Below, in pieces: positions 1 to 12,507 of a stretch of DNA of 64,000 nt (positions within the stretch are counted from its first letter, which is position 1; every line of letters begins with the position of its first letter). The notes under the pieces are model-generated. The model did not search any database and was not told the origin of the DNA. It worked only from the letters and a program-made list of their open reading frames with translations. The stretch spans positions 9,114,001 through 9,178,000 of the forward strand of contig NC_003284.9 of the NCBI RefSeq assembly GCF_000002985.6, written 5' to 3'. Origin of the DNA: Caenorhabditis elegans (Eukaryota > Nematoda > Chromadorea > Rhabditida > Rhabditidae). Made by a program: the position numbers and the translations under genes.

Positions 1-367
1 TTTCAACGCTCTCTCATCACCGCAAACGCGCGGCCTAAAATTCTCTTAGTCCTTCCTGTTCCTCATTGGTGTTCAACGCATTTCATTTGTGTTGTTCTAT
101 CATTTCTCGACGTGCTTATTTGTTTCTTGATTTTTTGTTGGAAGCACTTATAATAACAACCACTTTTTAATTGTTATCTTAGTTAACGTGAGGTGTGTTT
201 TTCAGCAGAAAAATAGTGTTATATTACTTAAAAATATTAATGTGATAATGTTTTCTTAGTATGACAACAAACTTTGATAATCGCCTAGTATAGTTTCGAG
301 TGTTTAATTCTCAAAATATAGATTTAGAATCCAAACTTTACTACTTAATAATAATTTCAAATTACAG
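1..367. other. Upstream region of the first BTB gene
   Basis: AT-rich sequence without an open coding stretch. It ends in TTACAG placed directly against the ATG at 368. The paralogue at 5774 has the same arrangement, which suggests a conserved spliced-leader acceptor with almost no 5' UTR. No TATA box was identified. Confidence 0.4.
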
Positions 368-2603
368 ATGGCCGATGACCCTCATGTTCTTGCTTTCCTT
401 GCTAGAGTCCACCAAGGACGTCGGGATAGAGTAGAGGACCATCTTCATGAACATTTCATCAGAGAACGCAATTTACATCAGAGACCGCAATTTCCACCAC
501 TTCAGCTTGTTCCAGTCCAAGCTGAACACGAGTACGAGCATCCGTTTCCGCTGGTTGACGTGTTCAAGTTTAGCTTGCAAGGCGACTCCGTGAAAACAGC
601 ATCATCTTCATGGCAAGGACTTCAATGGTAAACTTTATTTCAAATTGATGCAATTGACCGTGATTATATTACAGGAAAGTCAAATGCAGCATCTACAACT
701 TGCCTGGGGAACTTCTCGCAACGCGAGTCTCGGTTGACTTTTTCAACTTGATGGACCGGGTATTCAAGGCCACGGTCAAATATGAAATGAATGAAAAATT
801 TGCGGCGGCGAACGAGTTTGCGGAGGTGGTCATTGACTCAAATCACAGCACCATCGTGTTTCCGGAAACGGGCGCTTTTGCTCCCGGAAGGTGAGCAATA
901 TAAAATTTTTAATATTCCATACTTCTACACGAAATTTCCAAATTTACCTTTTCACAAATTGTTCACATTCTAGGCTGGTAGATGGAATGCTTCCCACTGA
1001 AATTGCCGTTAAGATCAAGTTGGAGCACGCTGAGATTGTGGACCAATTCTCCTACAATAACCAGTCTTGGGTGATGGGGACAAGATGGGTCCGTTATGGA
1101 GATGAATGTTCAGTCAGAATGAATTTTGATGTACTTAAAAATCTCAACCCGTGTCATGATAAATTCTTCGACGACCTCCGTGAACAAGTTTTGAGTCCCA
1201 AGGAGGCGAGAGCGTTTTTTGACTTCGCCAGTGCCATCTTCAATCGGTCATTCATGGGACTGGATCTCTTCCACGAATCGGTGCGCAATGGTCTCAAATT
1301 TGGCTTTACAACCAACTGGGACTCTCTGAACACAGTAGATTCGGAGTTTGACTTCAACTCTCGGACTGCCTTTCCCGGATATCAGAATGTGCTTTACGAG
1401 GTAGCGAGAGGTTTCTGAACATTGTCTTAAAATAAATGTTTCAGCAACCGTCTGAACTGACGTCTATCAGTAATAGAGAAACAGCTGGAATGTGCCAAAT
1501 TTTCAAGCTGAATCTCGATCCATCCGATGTTACTACTCGATTCCAAGTCGCTAGTATGAATAACGTGAAATCGCATACTTCGTGAGTATATTGAAGTTTG
1601 AAAATTACACAATGTTTGATTGCAGGCAATTCACTTTTTATCTGGAAAACAGTCCAAATGGTTATCTTCTCATTGCTGGTGGATGTTTCCAAATGGAGAG
1701 CAGACAACTAGTCAATCTGAAGCTTACACTTTTTGACAGTGGAGTTAGTTGCAGAAATATTCAAACATTCCGCATTCTGCACAAGGAGCAGTCAACAATT
1801 AAGGTTGTTATCGCACTTCTCGATGATGACAAGATGGAAAAGATGTCGCGAGGAAAATTGCTCCTCAACTTCCAAATGCATATGAATGGTACTATTTCAA
1901 ATGTTGTACGCAATTTTGAAGATCAAACCAAGAGAATCGGTGATTTTGCCATGCCTGGTCTAGTCACAGGTTATATAAATTGTCGTGATAAGAAAAGGAT
2001 CGGCGTATGCAAGGAGGTGAGATTATTAAATCTTTCGTGATTTTTCCATAACTTTTTCTTTTAGCATCTAGCTAACAATAGTGAACACTTGAACATGCTC
2101 TTTTTCAACACAGTCTTTGAAGATTGCGGGAAAAACGAAATTACCGTCAACGAGGATTCTGATATTGTTCTTGATGCTCTTGATATCATTTATCATCGCT
2201 CCCTCGCAATCTTCCCAGCTCAGATCAATCGCGTTCTGGATTTGGCAGGATACTGGCTTTCAGCCACAATGCATCGTTTCATGGAGATTGCCATTCTGCA
2301 TTCTACCCATATCTCCGATAGTGCAAAGCTCGAGTTAGCCGCTGAGCATCATTTTGATATCATTAAGGTACGTTTATTCTGTTAGAAAAAAATTTTTCAG
2401 TGAGCTTTTCTCTCCAAAACATAACTAATTTGTTTCAGTACGTTGCCCGTCATCCGCGCTATGCCTCTACTTACCATCTCTCGCTAACGGATGAGGAAAT
2501 CATGCAAGTTCGTATCCCAGCCGACAACGAGGTTGATGGAGGGACTGGTGGTAGACCACGACGCGTCGAAGATTTAATGGATTTGGAGGAGCAGCAGGAA
2601 TAG
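368..2603 (+). CDS. BTB-domain protein, seven exons, intact copy
   Basis: Exons by eye are 368-627, 675-890, 974-1400, 1445-1581, 1626-2016, 2065-2367 and 2439-2603. They join in frame to 633 codons including TAG, and every intron is 44-83 bp with GT/AG ends. The C-terminal quarter looks like a nematode BTB/POZ fold. It has ANNSEHLNMLFF (the usual 'hS.yF..LF' segment), EITVNEDSDIVLDALDIIY, VLDLAGYW and then KLELAAEHH. BTB proteins commonly act as substrate adaptors of Cullin-3 ubiquitin ligases, so that role is inferred only. The long N-terminal part is not clearly a MATH domain. It seems to hold two related beta-rich halves ('FKFSLQGDSVKTASSSWQGLQW' and, in exons 4-5, 'FKLNLDPSDVTTRF'). At 632 residues it is longer than typical worm MATH-BTB proteins. 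The tandem paralogue at 5774-9064 is broken. Confidence 0.8.
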
Positions 2604-3409
2604 TTAGACTCGTATCACCTTCACCCAGAAACAATACCATGATTATTATTTTGCCATACTTTTATATTGGCATTTGTTTTATTTATTTCTAATGTAAAAT
2701 CAATTGCATATTATCCATTTCATATTTTTGGAGTTAATCAAATACGTTTAAATTTATCATACATGCCGGTTTCTAAACATTGCTACATACCCATTCCTAA
2801 GAAAATCTTGTCAGCTTTATCCCCAAACTCGTCATCAATTTTTATATTATTTTATTTAAATCATCTCTTTATATGAAGTAGTACACCCGAACGGTGCTGA
2901 ATACCTGTTACAAATAATGAGAAACATGAAACACACAATTCAAGCAAAATATGTATAAATTTATTACTGGTACATATGTTCGTAACTTGTCATAGCGGTA
3001 GTCAACATTTGTCTTCAACTTCGGCATACTAATAACCTTTGCCTGGGATCAGCGTGCAAAAAGCATGTGTCTTTCATGACGTCCCAGGTGGGCGCTCTTT
3101 CAACCTCATAAGGGCAAATCGGATCTATCCTATCGTCTTGATTAGATTTTATTTTATTATCCGGAAACTCTTTTTGTCTAAGCAAATCTTTTTGACATTG
3201 AAAACGAATGTTTTCTTGCTTGTCAGCAAATTTCTGAACGTTCTTTGCGTTGTTGACTGCGTTGGCGACGCGTTGACAACAAATAATTTATTACGTTTAG
3301 ATCTACGTTCACAGTTTCCAATAAATAAATATATTGGCACCGTGCCAGGGTCGATGCACCATGTAAAAGATCGTTCAGTGCCAATTGGGAAATTTATACT
3401 GTCGGAGGT

Positions 3410-3616
3410 ACTTATGGGTTTCGTTCCCCCCAAAATGATTTTTAATTATTTAACACTACCTTTTTTTATTTTAATCCACACGTGAATGTTTGTTTTAATA
3501 CTGTTTTCATTTTAAAAAGACTTAGAAAATCATTTCCCTAAGCCTAAGAATGAAAAAAAGTTCACGTCTCAATTAGAAAATATGGAAATCATTTTTGGGG
3601 AACGAAACCCATAACT
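3410..3616. repeat. Inverted-repeat hairpin element
   Basis: The left end reads TTATGGGTTTCGTTCCCC and the right end carries GGGGAACGAAACCCATAA, its reverse complement. About 170 bp of AT-rich DNA lies between. This is the form of a small non-autonomous palindromic DNA element. Confidence 0.65.
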
Positions 3617-4856
3617 ACCCTGTCGGATTTTACAACCGTTTTTCTCTTAATTCTTCTCCGATTAGCTCAAATGGTTAATTCCAGACCTCAAATCTTTATT
3701 CAAATATATTTTGCGCAAACAAAGATAACTGACGCACTCTCGTGCTGGCGCACTTCTCGATGCTGGCGCGAAATCAAGTTTTGTCATCTTTTTTGGAGGA
3801 ATTCCCTCATTCTTGGATTTGTAACTCGAAGTGGCGTGTTGGCTCGCTATTGAGAGTTCCAGTTTCACTTATTTTGCCTGTTTTGGCTATTTTTTATTGA
3901 TTTTCTTTATTTTATTGTCTCCGGCGCTCAGCCATTCTTTAGCTATGGTATGAGAGATGAGAGATTTGGAATGATAACATATCATTGTGGGACTTGAGTT
4001 TCATTTAGTTACGTCTATTGTATTATTTCTTACAAAATGAGATAAACTTATTAGAACTACTTGCAAGGAGCATAGTGCCGGTTGCGGACTGAAATTTTTA
4101 AATGAAGGATGTTTCTAACTCTCTCTCTCTATGTGGTTATAGATGTAAAAGCTAACTTTTATATTGCCTTTAACGAAAATTAGCTAAACTTAAACTTTTA
4201 TTGATTAGCATTTTCTTTAGGTTTGTAAACTCTTAAAATTAAAAATTGCGGTATACTGCCAGTTTTCGAAATTTCTGGAATATTTCAAACCTAACTGCCG
4301 TATTTACTTTATTATTAAAACGTGCAAATCTAATTTTTGAACACTTTCTTTTATGCACTACCATTAGAAAATGCAAAACTGATAGAGGCTGCAATACTAA
4401 TTTTTGAGCAAGTTTTTCTAAGTTTTCCGTTCAGTATTCACACGGTTTCACAAATTTCAGCGGCGAAAACTATGTATTTTCTGACTAATATGCGAAAATT
4501 GTTTAAGTTGTATCCATATTCTACCAAATTTGACAAAGAATATAGAGGTGCAAAACTGAAGCAATACTCTTTTTTAGGATACATTTTTTATATAGTACTG
4601 ATGAAGGTGGGAGGTACATTTCAAAACATTGAAAAAGTCACCTTGTGTATTAATTTTTGATTGACCTTTTTTAAGAGAAAATGTTTGTGACCTCAAGATT
4701 TTAAACATTTAGAGCTTTAGAAGATACATTTTTTCAACAATATACACTTTTAGGTATCCAAATTTGCAAAACCTTTCATACTTAATTTTTCAGCAACTCT
4801 GATTTCCTCCAATCAACAATTGCGGCGCTTGCCGCGCACCCCTGTCGCACTCGACC

Positions 4857-5082
<226 letters not shown>

Positions 5083-5421
5083 TTTGATTTTTTTCTCATT
5101 GGAGGCATAGTCTTATAATTCAACCGTGCTTATCACAGTTAACTCGTAAATTCTTCTGATTCAAAAAAAGAAAGTGTGTTCTTTTACTGAAAAAGTTCCA
5201 TTTTGCGGTTTTGTTCAATGTAACCCCGTAAATGTACCCAAAATGGAGTTTTTAGTGTTTTTTGTCGAGTTAGTCAAACCGGAATGAAAAAGTTTAGCAA
5301 GTAACGCTAAAATAACAAATTGAGTCTCATGGTTTGCATATTTCAAATTTTAGCACATAACGCAACACGTATGCAGTCGGCGTCTTGTCAGTAATATTCG
5401 TTAATTTTACACGTCTTTACG

Positions 5422-5562
5422 CGGTAAATCGCTGCTCCTGGAGCGCAGACGTGGCGCAACTAGATTACTGGTTTGCGTAATAGCTCGAAATAAGGTGTGA
5501 CTAAAGCGAGAACCAGTAATCTAGTCGCATCACGTCCACGCTCCAGAAGCGGCGATTTACCA
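5422..5562. repeat. Palindromic hairpin element (about 140 bp)
   Basis: The left arm GGTAAATCGCTGCTCCTGG continues into CAACTAGATTACTGGTT. The right arm is its near-perfect reverse complement, AACCAGTAATCTAGTCGC followed by CGGCGATTTACC. The loop is short. This is the form of the abundant palindromic repeats of worm genomes. Confidence 0.75.
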
Positions 5563-6494
5563 AGTAGCTCCGTAGTTCGTTTCAATGAAAAATAAAACTT
5601 TATTTCAAAAAATGACTTTTGAGCGAGTGTTTGAACTCAGCGTTAAAACAGTGTACGGAAAGACCTTAGTTTGAATTTTCATCCCGTTATCAATATTTTG
5701 TTGTAAAACTTTATAAACATTTTTTAAAATGTTGGCAGCATTTTATTTATGAACAATAATTTCTACATTACAGATGTCCGCTGATTCACTCGATTTTCTG
5801 GCTAACCTTGGAAATGGCGGACCACCTGATCTTCGCGGAATACATAATCTATTGAACCATTTTCCTGACCGCTTCTTCGGGGCAGAGGGACGACCAGTTG
5901 CGCCCCAGTCACGCTTTCCATTGATTGACGTTTTGAAGTTCAACTTGCATGGCGACGCCGTGCAAACGGCATCGTCTTCATTTCAAGGACTCCATTTGTA
6001 AACTATATTTAATTTTGATGAATTTGACAGTGATTTCATTACAGGAATGTCAAATGGAGCGGCTACAACACGCCTGATAAACATTTTGCCACTTGTTTCA
6101 ATCATCTTCTATGGTATGATGGATCGAGTCTTCAAGGTCGCTGTCAGATGCAAGTTAAATGAAATGTTTGGGGAAGTCAACTCGAAAGCGGAGGTGCTCA
6201 TAGACAAGGATCATTGCGTCATCGTGTTTCCGGCAACAAAAGCGTTCGATTCGGGAAGGCAAGTTATTGAACAAATTTGTTTTTTTTTGCATTCAATACT
6301 TTTACGAATTTTCCTTTTCCAGACCTGTGAACGGGAGGCTTTCCAAAGAAATTCCCGTTGAAATCAATTTGGAGCACTGCGAGATTCTGGACCAATTCGC
6401 CTACAATAATATTGGGTGATGGGGACAACATGGGTCCGTTATGTAGATGAATGTGCAGTCAGAATGAAATTTGATCTGCTCGAAGGTCTCAACC

Positions 6495-7587
6495 AGGGCT
6501 GGGACTTTTTCGTTTTCGCGTTTTCGTTTTTTCGTTATTTTCGGGGTTTTGACGAAAACGAATTTTTTCGTTTTCGTTTTCGAAAGTGTTCGAAAAACGA
6601 AAATAGAACGACTTTATTTAAACTTGGTTTTTTCTCATTTTTTTTTGGAACTATCGCCGAAATTTTGCTCTCCGGTGGGGATAGTATTGAAAAATCAATT
6701 ATTTTCTCCTCAAACTTATTACTGAAGATCAACTTTAAGAACAAAAAATGCAACAGTTCTCAGTTTTGGATAAAAATTAAACGACTCTTTTACGTCAAAA
6801 TAGATTCATTCATTTTATGAGAGGACGTTTCCTTGTTCAAACGATTTGTTAATTGGTCATTAAAACATACTTTTTTCCGCTGAGTTATATATAGGATGTA
6901 GAACTTAATGCCTTTTTCGAAAATAAGGATTCTACTGTAGCTCAATTTTTAATCTGAAATCGTGTTTTGAACATTTTAATTGAAGAAATAACTAATTATG
7001 CACTTTTTGACTAATATCTGATTACCGTATATTCTCTATCAGTGCTGCATGTAACACTAATTTCCAGGCGCTTTTCGAATCCAGCACTATTAGAGACTGC
7101 AGTACTACTGGAGATGCAGCACTAATAAAGAATATATGGTAATTTGTGAAAAGTTTTCGAATAAAAAGTTTGAAAAAATTTCGACATCGGAAATTGTTTT
7201 CAAAACAAAAAAAAACAAAAATTTTCAAGTATCATCAAAAATTTCTTACTATTAGATATTGCAGAAAAAAGTTGTATTTCCTGCTTGAATAAATTTCTAG
7301 CCAAATTCAATACTTTCGGTAAGCCAGCCCAACATTCTTTGGAGCTCTGAACAAAGAAACGTCCTATCATATTATTTACATATGCATCTTTTTTGAAAAA
7401 GTTAGTTAATGAGCAAAGTAAGTCAATGAGAGAGAATTAAATAAGTATTTGCCAACAAAAAAGCTTTTGAGGCAACATATGGTCTAAAAACCGTAAGTAC
7501 AGTTTGTGCCATTTTCGTTTTCGTGTTTTAAAACGAAAATTTTCGTTTTCGTTTTCGAAAATGGAATTTCGAAAAAGTCCCAGCCCT
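6495..7587. mobile_element. 1.1-kb TIR element inserted in exon 3 of the BTB paralogue
   Basis: The ends are AGGGCTGGGACTTTTTCG and its exact reverse complement. They are flanked by a 10-bp direct repeat, GGTCTCAACC, at 6485-6494 and 7588-7597; the undisturbed paralogue has a single TCTCAACC there. If the flanking CC/GG is counted as element, the duplication is only TCTCAA. A 9-10 bp duplication would fit a Mutator-like transposon. No transposase is encoded, so it is non-autonomous. Sub-terminal DNA is rich in TTTTCGTTTTCG repeats. Confidence 0.8.
7020..7145. repeat. Small inverted repeat nested inside the inserted element
   Basis: GTATATTCTCTATCAGTGCTGCA near 7027 is mirrored by GCAGCACTAATAAAGAATATA near 7115. 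Related DNA occurs at 34700-34825, so this is a dispersed family rather than a private part of the host element. Confidence 0.55.
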
Positions 7588-10500
7588 GGTCTCAACCCGC
7601 ATCACAAGTTGTTTTTCACTGACCTCAAAGAACAAGTTTTGAGTCCCAAGGAGGCGAGAGCGTTTTTTGACTTCGCCAGTGCCATCTTCAATCGGTCATT
7701 CATGGGACTGGATCTCTTCCACGAATCGGTGCGCAATGGTCTCAAATTTGGCTTTACAACCAACTGGGACTCTCTGAACACAGTAGATTCGGAGTTTGAC
7801 TTCAACTCTCGGACTGCCTTTCCCGGATATCAGAATGTGCTTTACGAGGTAGCGAGAGGTTTCTGAACATTGTCTTAAAATAAATGTTTCAGCAACCGTC
7901 TGAACTGACGTCTATCAGTAATAGAGAAACAGCTGGAATGTGCCAAATTTTCAAGCTGAATCTCGATCCATCCGATGTTACTACTCGATTCCAAATTGTT
8001 AACGTGAAGAACGTGAACTCGTATACTTCGTGAGTTTATCGAAATTTGAAAATTACACAATGTTTGATTGCAGGCAATTCACATTTTATCTGGAAAACAG
8101 TCCAAATGGATATCTTCTCATTGCTGGTGGATGTTTCCAAATGGAGAGCAGACAACTCGTCAATTTGAAGCTTACGCTTATCGACGATGGCGTCAGTTGC
8201 ATAAATACCCAAACATTCCGCATTCTGCACGGTGGCCAGTCGACGATTAAAGTAGTTATCGCACTTCTCGACGATGACAAGATGGAAAAGATGTTGCGAG
8301 GAGATCTGCACCTCAACTTGCACATTGACACGAATGGTACTATCTCAAATATCGTGCACAATTTTGAAAATCAAACCGAAAGAACTGGATGCTTCGTCAT
8401 GCCTGGTCTAGTCACAGACTATATAAAATGTCGTGATGGGAAAAGGATCGGCGTTTGCAAGGAGGTGAACATATTTGAGCTTTTGCACTTATTTGATAAT
8501 TCATTTCTTTTTAGCTTTTCGCCAACAATAGTGAACACTTGAGTAATCTCTTCTTCGACAAGGTCTTCAAGGATTGTGGAAAGAGCGAAATTACGGTCCG
8601 CGAGGATTCTGATATTGTTCTTGATGCTCTTGATATCATTTATCATCGCTCCCTCGCAATCTTCCCGGCTCACATCAAGCGCGTTCTGGATTTGGGAAGA
8701 CACTGGATTTCAATCACAATTGATCGTTTCATGGAGATGGTCATTCTTCACTCTACTCATCTTTCTGTTAGTGCAAAGATCAAGCTTGCCGTAGACTATC
8801 ATTTTGATATCATAACAGTAAGTCACATCAGTCAGACAAACGATTTCTTTTGTAGTGAACTTCTCTCTCCAAAACATAATTTATTTGTTTCAGTACGTCG
8901 CCCGTCATCCGCGTTATGCGTCTAATTACAATTTGTCGCTGACGGATGAACAACTCATGCAAGTTCGCATCCCAGGCAATAACGAGATTGATGGAAACGA
9001 TGCTCGTCTGCTCGTCGATGGTCGTCGAAGAAAGTCTACCAAGCGTCAAAGAGTGGAAGAGTAAAAAGAGTAGTTTGACTCTTATCAGCTTTATCCACCG
9101 ACGGTTCCATGATTCATCTCGTGCAACAGTTTTTTTATTGACAGTAATTTTATTCATCTTTTTTATTATATCAATTTTGCATATTGCCTACTTTTTTATA
9201 TTTACCCAGATTTTTAATTTATTTAATGTTCTCGTTTCTTTCGGGTCCTGACTATGCCTCAACCGTTCCCAAAACATATTATCAATTCACAATTTTGTAG
9301 GTTACTCAAACTCGTAATCAAATTTTATATCATTCATACAATATCTTTTTGTTTACAATTTACCAGCTACTTAATATATTTTTGGATCTCGTTATCTCCG
9401 GGTTTTCAATAATATCATGTCCCCATTGCCAAAACATATCACCAGTTCAAAGTTTTATCGGTCTCCCTCCCTCTAGTATCCCAACGTTTTATCATTTCCA
9501 GCAATTCATCTCTAAATAAAAACGTGCACCCCCAAGTTTGTTGAATACCTTTTGCAAATCATGAGAAACTAAAATTGACCAGCTGAACTAAAATTCACTA
9601 ACCAATTACGACTGGAAAACCAATAGTGAGAAAAAAGCAACTAGTGAGAAAAAAAGCAACTATAAACAGTCGATGTATGGATTGAATTTGCACTTTTGTT
9701 TATCAATTGAATCTAGAGAAAGTTGACAAATTTCAGGAAATAGATCAACATCAATTGTAATGTATCGGACGTTTTGTTAATTTTAGTATATTTACCGTGT
9801 AGGTCCCGTGTAGGTGTAGGTTTCCCAAATTTATTGACACCTAAACTATGAATCGCTATTGAAAATTGTTGAAAATTTTCCGAAAAGCCTCATTAGGAAA
9901 TTTTTTGGGGCCAATTTGAGCTTATTGAAAAAAAAAACCGTTTCTCCTTTCAACTTTTAAAATTGCTAATTACAATTAGGAAATGCGGAAGGAGAAGTCT
10001 TATATCTTGATGTTTCTAAAAAAAATTGACTTTTTTATTTAGGTCTTTTAACCACTCAACTCACAGAACTATAAAAAAAAGTTTTCATTTTGATGTTTCA
10101 TACCAAATAAAAATGACAGTAGACCAAATTGTAAGGCATGAAAAATTTGATCGCTTCTATTGTATTCGATATACACATTTTTGTCCGAGCTTCCGGTTTG
10201 ACATCATTTTATTTTTGCAATATCCCACGCATTTTCTCATTTATTCCCAACTCAAAAAAAGTCAAACTTGCTACATTTTGAGAAGAAATTAGGAAAAGGA
10301 GTTCTTCGAAGGAAGATGTCCTCCAAAAATTTATGATGTTGAGTAACATCAAACCCACAAAACGCGAAATGCCCGCGGGGCTCGTTTTGTGGACATTCCT
10401 TCAAAAAAGTGGAAAGACAGATAAAAAACGTCCAAAATTCAGACATCGAGTTTGATGGTGTAAATCGTACTTTAAATTGTTCTGACTTGTGAATAAAATG

Positions 10501-11291
10501 TAGTTCGTTCCGTATATGTGTTTGGGTGTTTTGAACTTTTGAACTTTTGTTCTTGAAGAAAATGTAGATATGTCTAATTTTGTTCGAACTAGAGATTATG
10601 AAAATAGACAATCAAAAATGTTTTCTAGAACACGATAAAATATAATTTTTCATGAAAGCAGACTATCAGCCTGATATATTTGGTTCTCAGCCAGAATCTG
10701 TTGTCGTGCATTTTATGCAAGTTTTTACAACTTCTCTATAAGATGGTGCCAGCAAAAATCTTTTGTTTGAAATTATTTTGTATGCGCTATATATAAAGTT
10801 TATATCAGAAGTTTCAGAAACATGCTTTTATTTTTTTATTATTTTTCAGTCATGTTCTAAAACATTTTTTTCACGGATCAAACATTCAGAATGTGGAAAA
10901 TTGTTAGAAAATGTGTTTTTTTTTTGAGATTTTTTGTTGAAAAAAATCACAAGTGCTCACTATGGCTTAATATCATAATATACATTTTAAAATTATTCAA
11001 AGTTTTGGTATATTTCCAAATTTTCAACAACCTATTGATAATTCTGAGGGTACTGTAACCGTAAGCTTCCGCCAAAAATAAATTGATAATTTAGTTATGG
11101 ATAAAAAAAAAGATTTGATAAAAAAGATTTAGTGCCGTGAGGTCAGATTGCATTTTTAGACTTTGGGGAGTAACATTTTTAAGCCATAAATTTGAATGAA
11201 TGTCACGGTAACTTTTCAATGGCTTGAGTTTTAGAGTACGGCTACGACAAAAGTACCTTTTGAACAAATTCTAGCTTTATTTCACATTTAA

Positions 11292-11848
11292 AGGTGGAGT
11301 GCGCCAGTGGGGAAACTGCTTCAAAACACGCCTGTGGTACCACAATGACCGACTATCATGATAAAAAAATCAAAAATTTTTTATAGATTTTATATGATTT
11401 TTGGAAAATTGATAAAATCTCAGTTTTCTCCTAAAGTAATCGAAAAATGCGTAAAACTGTAAAGTTATCAGTTCCGACGGCAAAAAGCCTGAAATGAGCA
11501 TATTCCACAGTTTTACGCATTTTCGATTACTTTTTAACAAACATTTTGCATTTATCTTGCTTTTTCAGTTCTCTTCCCGATAAAAATACAGAAATAATAG
11601 AACAAATCAGTGAAATAATGAGAAAAAATAAAATAAATTAGTTAAAAAATAATGCAAGTGCGCTCCATCAAACAAATCCAATTGGCGGAAATGCAAATAG
11701 GAATCAGGGGAAAACTGAGATTTTATTAATTTTCAAAAAATCATATAAAATTTAGAAAATTTTTTTGAATTTTTTTATCATGATAATCGGTCATTGTGGT
11801 ACCATAGGCGTGTTTTAAAGCAATTTCTCCACTGGGCGCACTCCACCT
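11292..11848. mobile_element. 557-bp hairpin element flanked by TTAA
   Basis: The left end AGGTGGAGTGCGCCAGTGG and right end CCACTGGGCGCACTCCACCT are reverse complements. Homology continues inward through ACCACAATGACCG and the AAACTGAGATTTTAT block. TTAA lies directly outside both ends (11288-11291 and 11849-11852), the target duplication expected for piggyBac-type or other TTAA-specific non-autonomous elements. There is no coding capacity. Confidence 0.8.
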
Positions 11849-12381
11849 TTAAGTGTAAAAATACTAATCAATTAAACACAATAAATTCATGAACTCATTC
11901 AATCTAAGAATCGTTTTAGGAACAAGTATTCTTATAGGTGCTTACAGTAAACTTAAAGACGCATACTTAAGGCGTATTTCAAAAATGTAAATAGTTATTT
12001 ATTAAAGAAAAGTAATAAAGGCGACTTTATCTCAATTTACCTTTACACTTAAATCCTTATTAGAGCAGATTTCAACAAAAATGAATTTCTTTTCCCTAAA
12101 CTGTTTACTTTGATCAAAAAATTTATGAAACGACGGCTATTTCTTCGTTACTCTTCACATTCCCATTCATCTTGCTTCCTTTTTCCACACTGCCTCCCGT
12201 CCCAAGTCGGAAGGCGTTTTCCGGTGTGCACATTGTGTTTCGCGACTGTGTGTCAAACGCGAGGGCACAGTGTCATGCGATAAATGTTCCTAGTTAGAGT
12301 GCCGTTGACGCATCTCCTTCCTTCGTGAGTTCTTAACAAAAAAAAACATTTGTTGTTTTGTGCCGCCTTGTCACATTTCAG

Positions 12382-12507
12382 TCGGAGACTACTGTCGGTC
12401 ACGCGAACTCAAATATTCCGCCCCAATAAATTCTTATCGAACAGTGCCAGTTGATGAAAATCTTCAGATATACTGTTCAATCTACATTAAATTTTCGACA
12501 GTACCAG
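12382..12507 (+). other. Candidate isolated exon (5' UTR or coding)
   Basis: A clean acceptor (TCACATTTCAG, ending at 12381) and donor (GTACCAG/gtaaat) bound 126 nt that are open in one frame and less AT-rich than the surroundings. A preceding stretch (about 12170-12330) is also relatively GC-rich and ends in a donor-like TTC/gtgagt. No partner exon with matching phase was found nearby. It could be a remote 5' exon of the GPCR gene or noise. Confidence 0.25.

Larger units (their letters stand above)
5774..9064 (+). pseudogene. Tandem BTB paralogue, broken in its 5' half
   Basis: Exons correspond to those of the gene at 368: 5774-5997, 6045-6258, 6323 onward (interrupted) to 7848, 7893-8029, 8074-8464, 8515-8817 and 8894-9064. 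Several lesions are visible. Exon 2 is 214 nt instead of 216, giving a frameshift, and ends in a GC donor (GGGAAG/gcaagt). Exon 3 lost 4 nt near 6409 and runs into an in-frame TGA at 6417. A 1.09-kb inverted-repeat element sits at 6495-7587. In contrast, everything from 7588 to the TAA at 9062 is open, with normal splice sites and the same BTB-type C-terminus (LANNSEHLSNLFF region, VLDLGRHW, KIKLAVDYH). Either it is a dead copy, or the 3' half survives as a truncated gene of up to 429 codons beginning at an ATG inside the inserted element (7561). Confidence 0.75.

Noticed and set aside
1154-1357. Minus-strand frames (1154-1357 and 7602-7805) present in both BTB copies
   Set aside because: They are antisense shadows of exon 3; their conservation comes from the identical tract of the sense gene.
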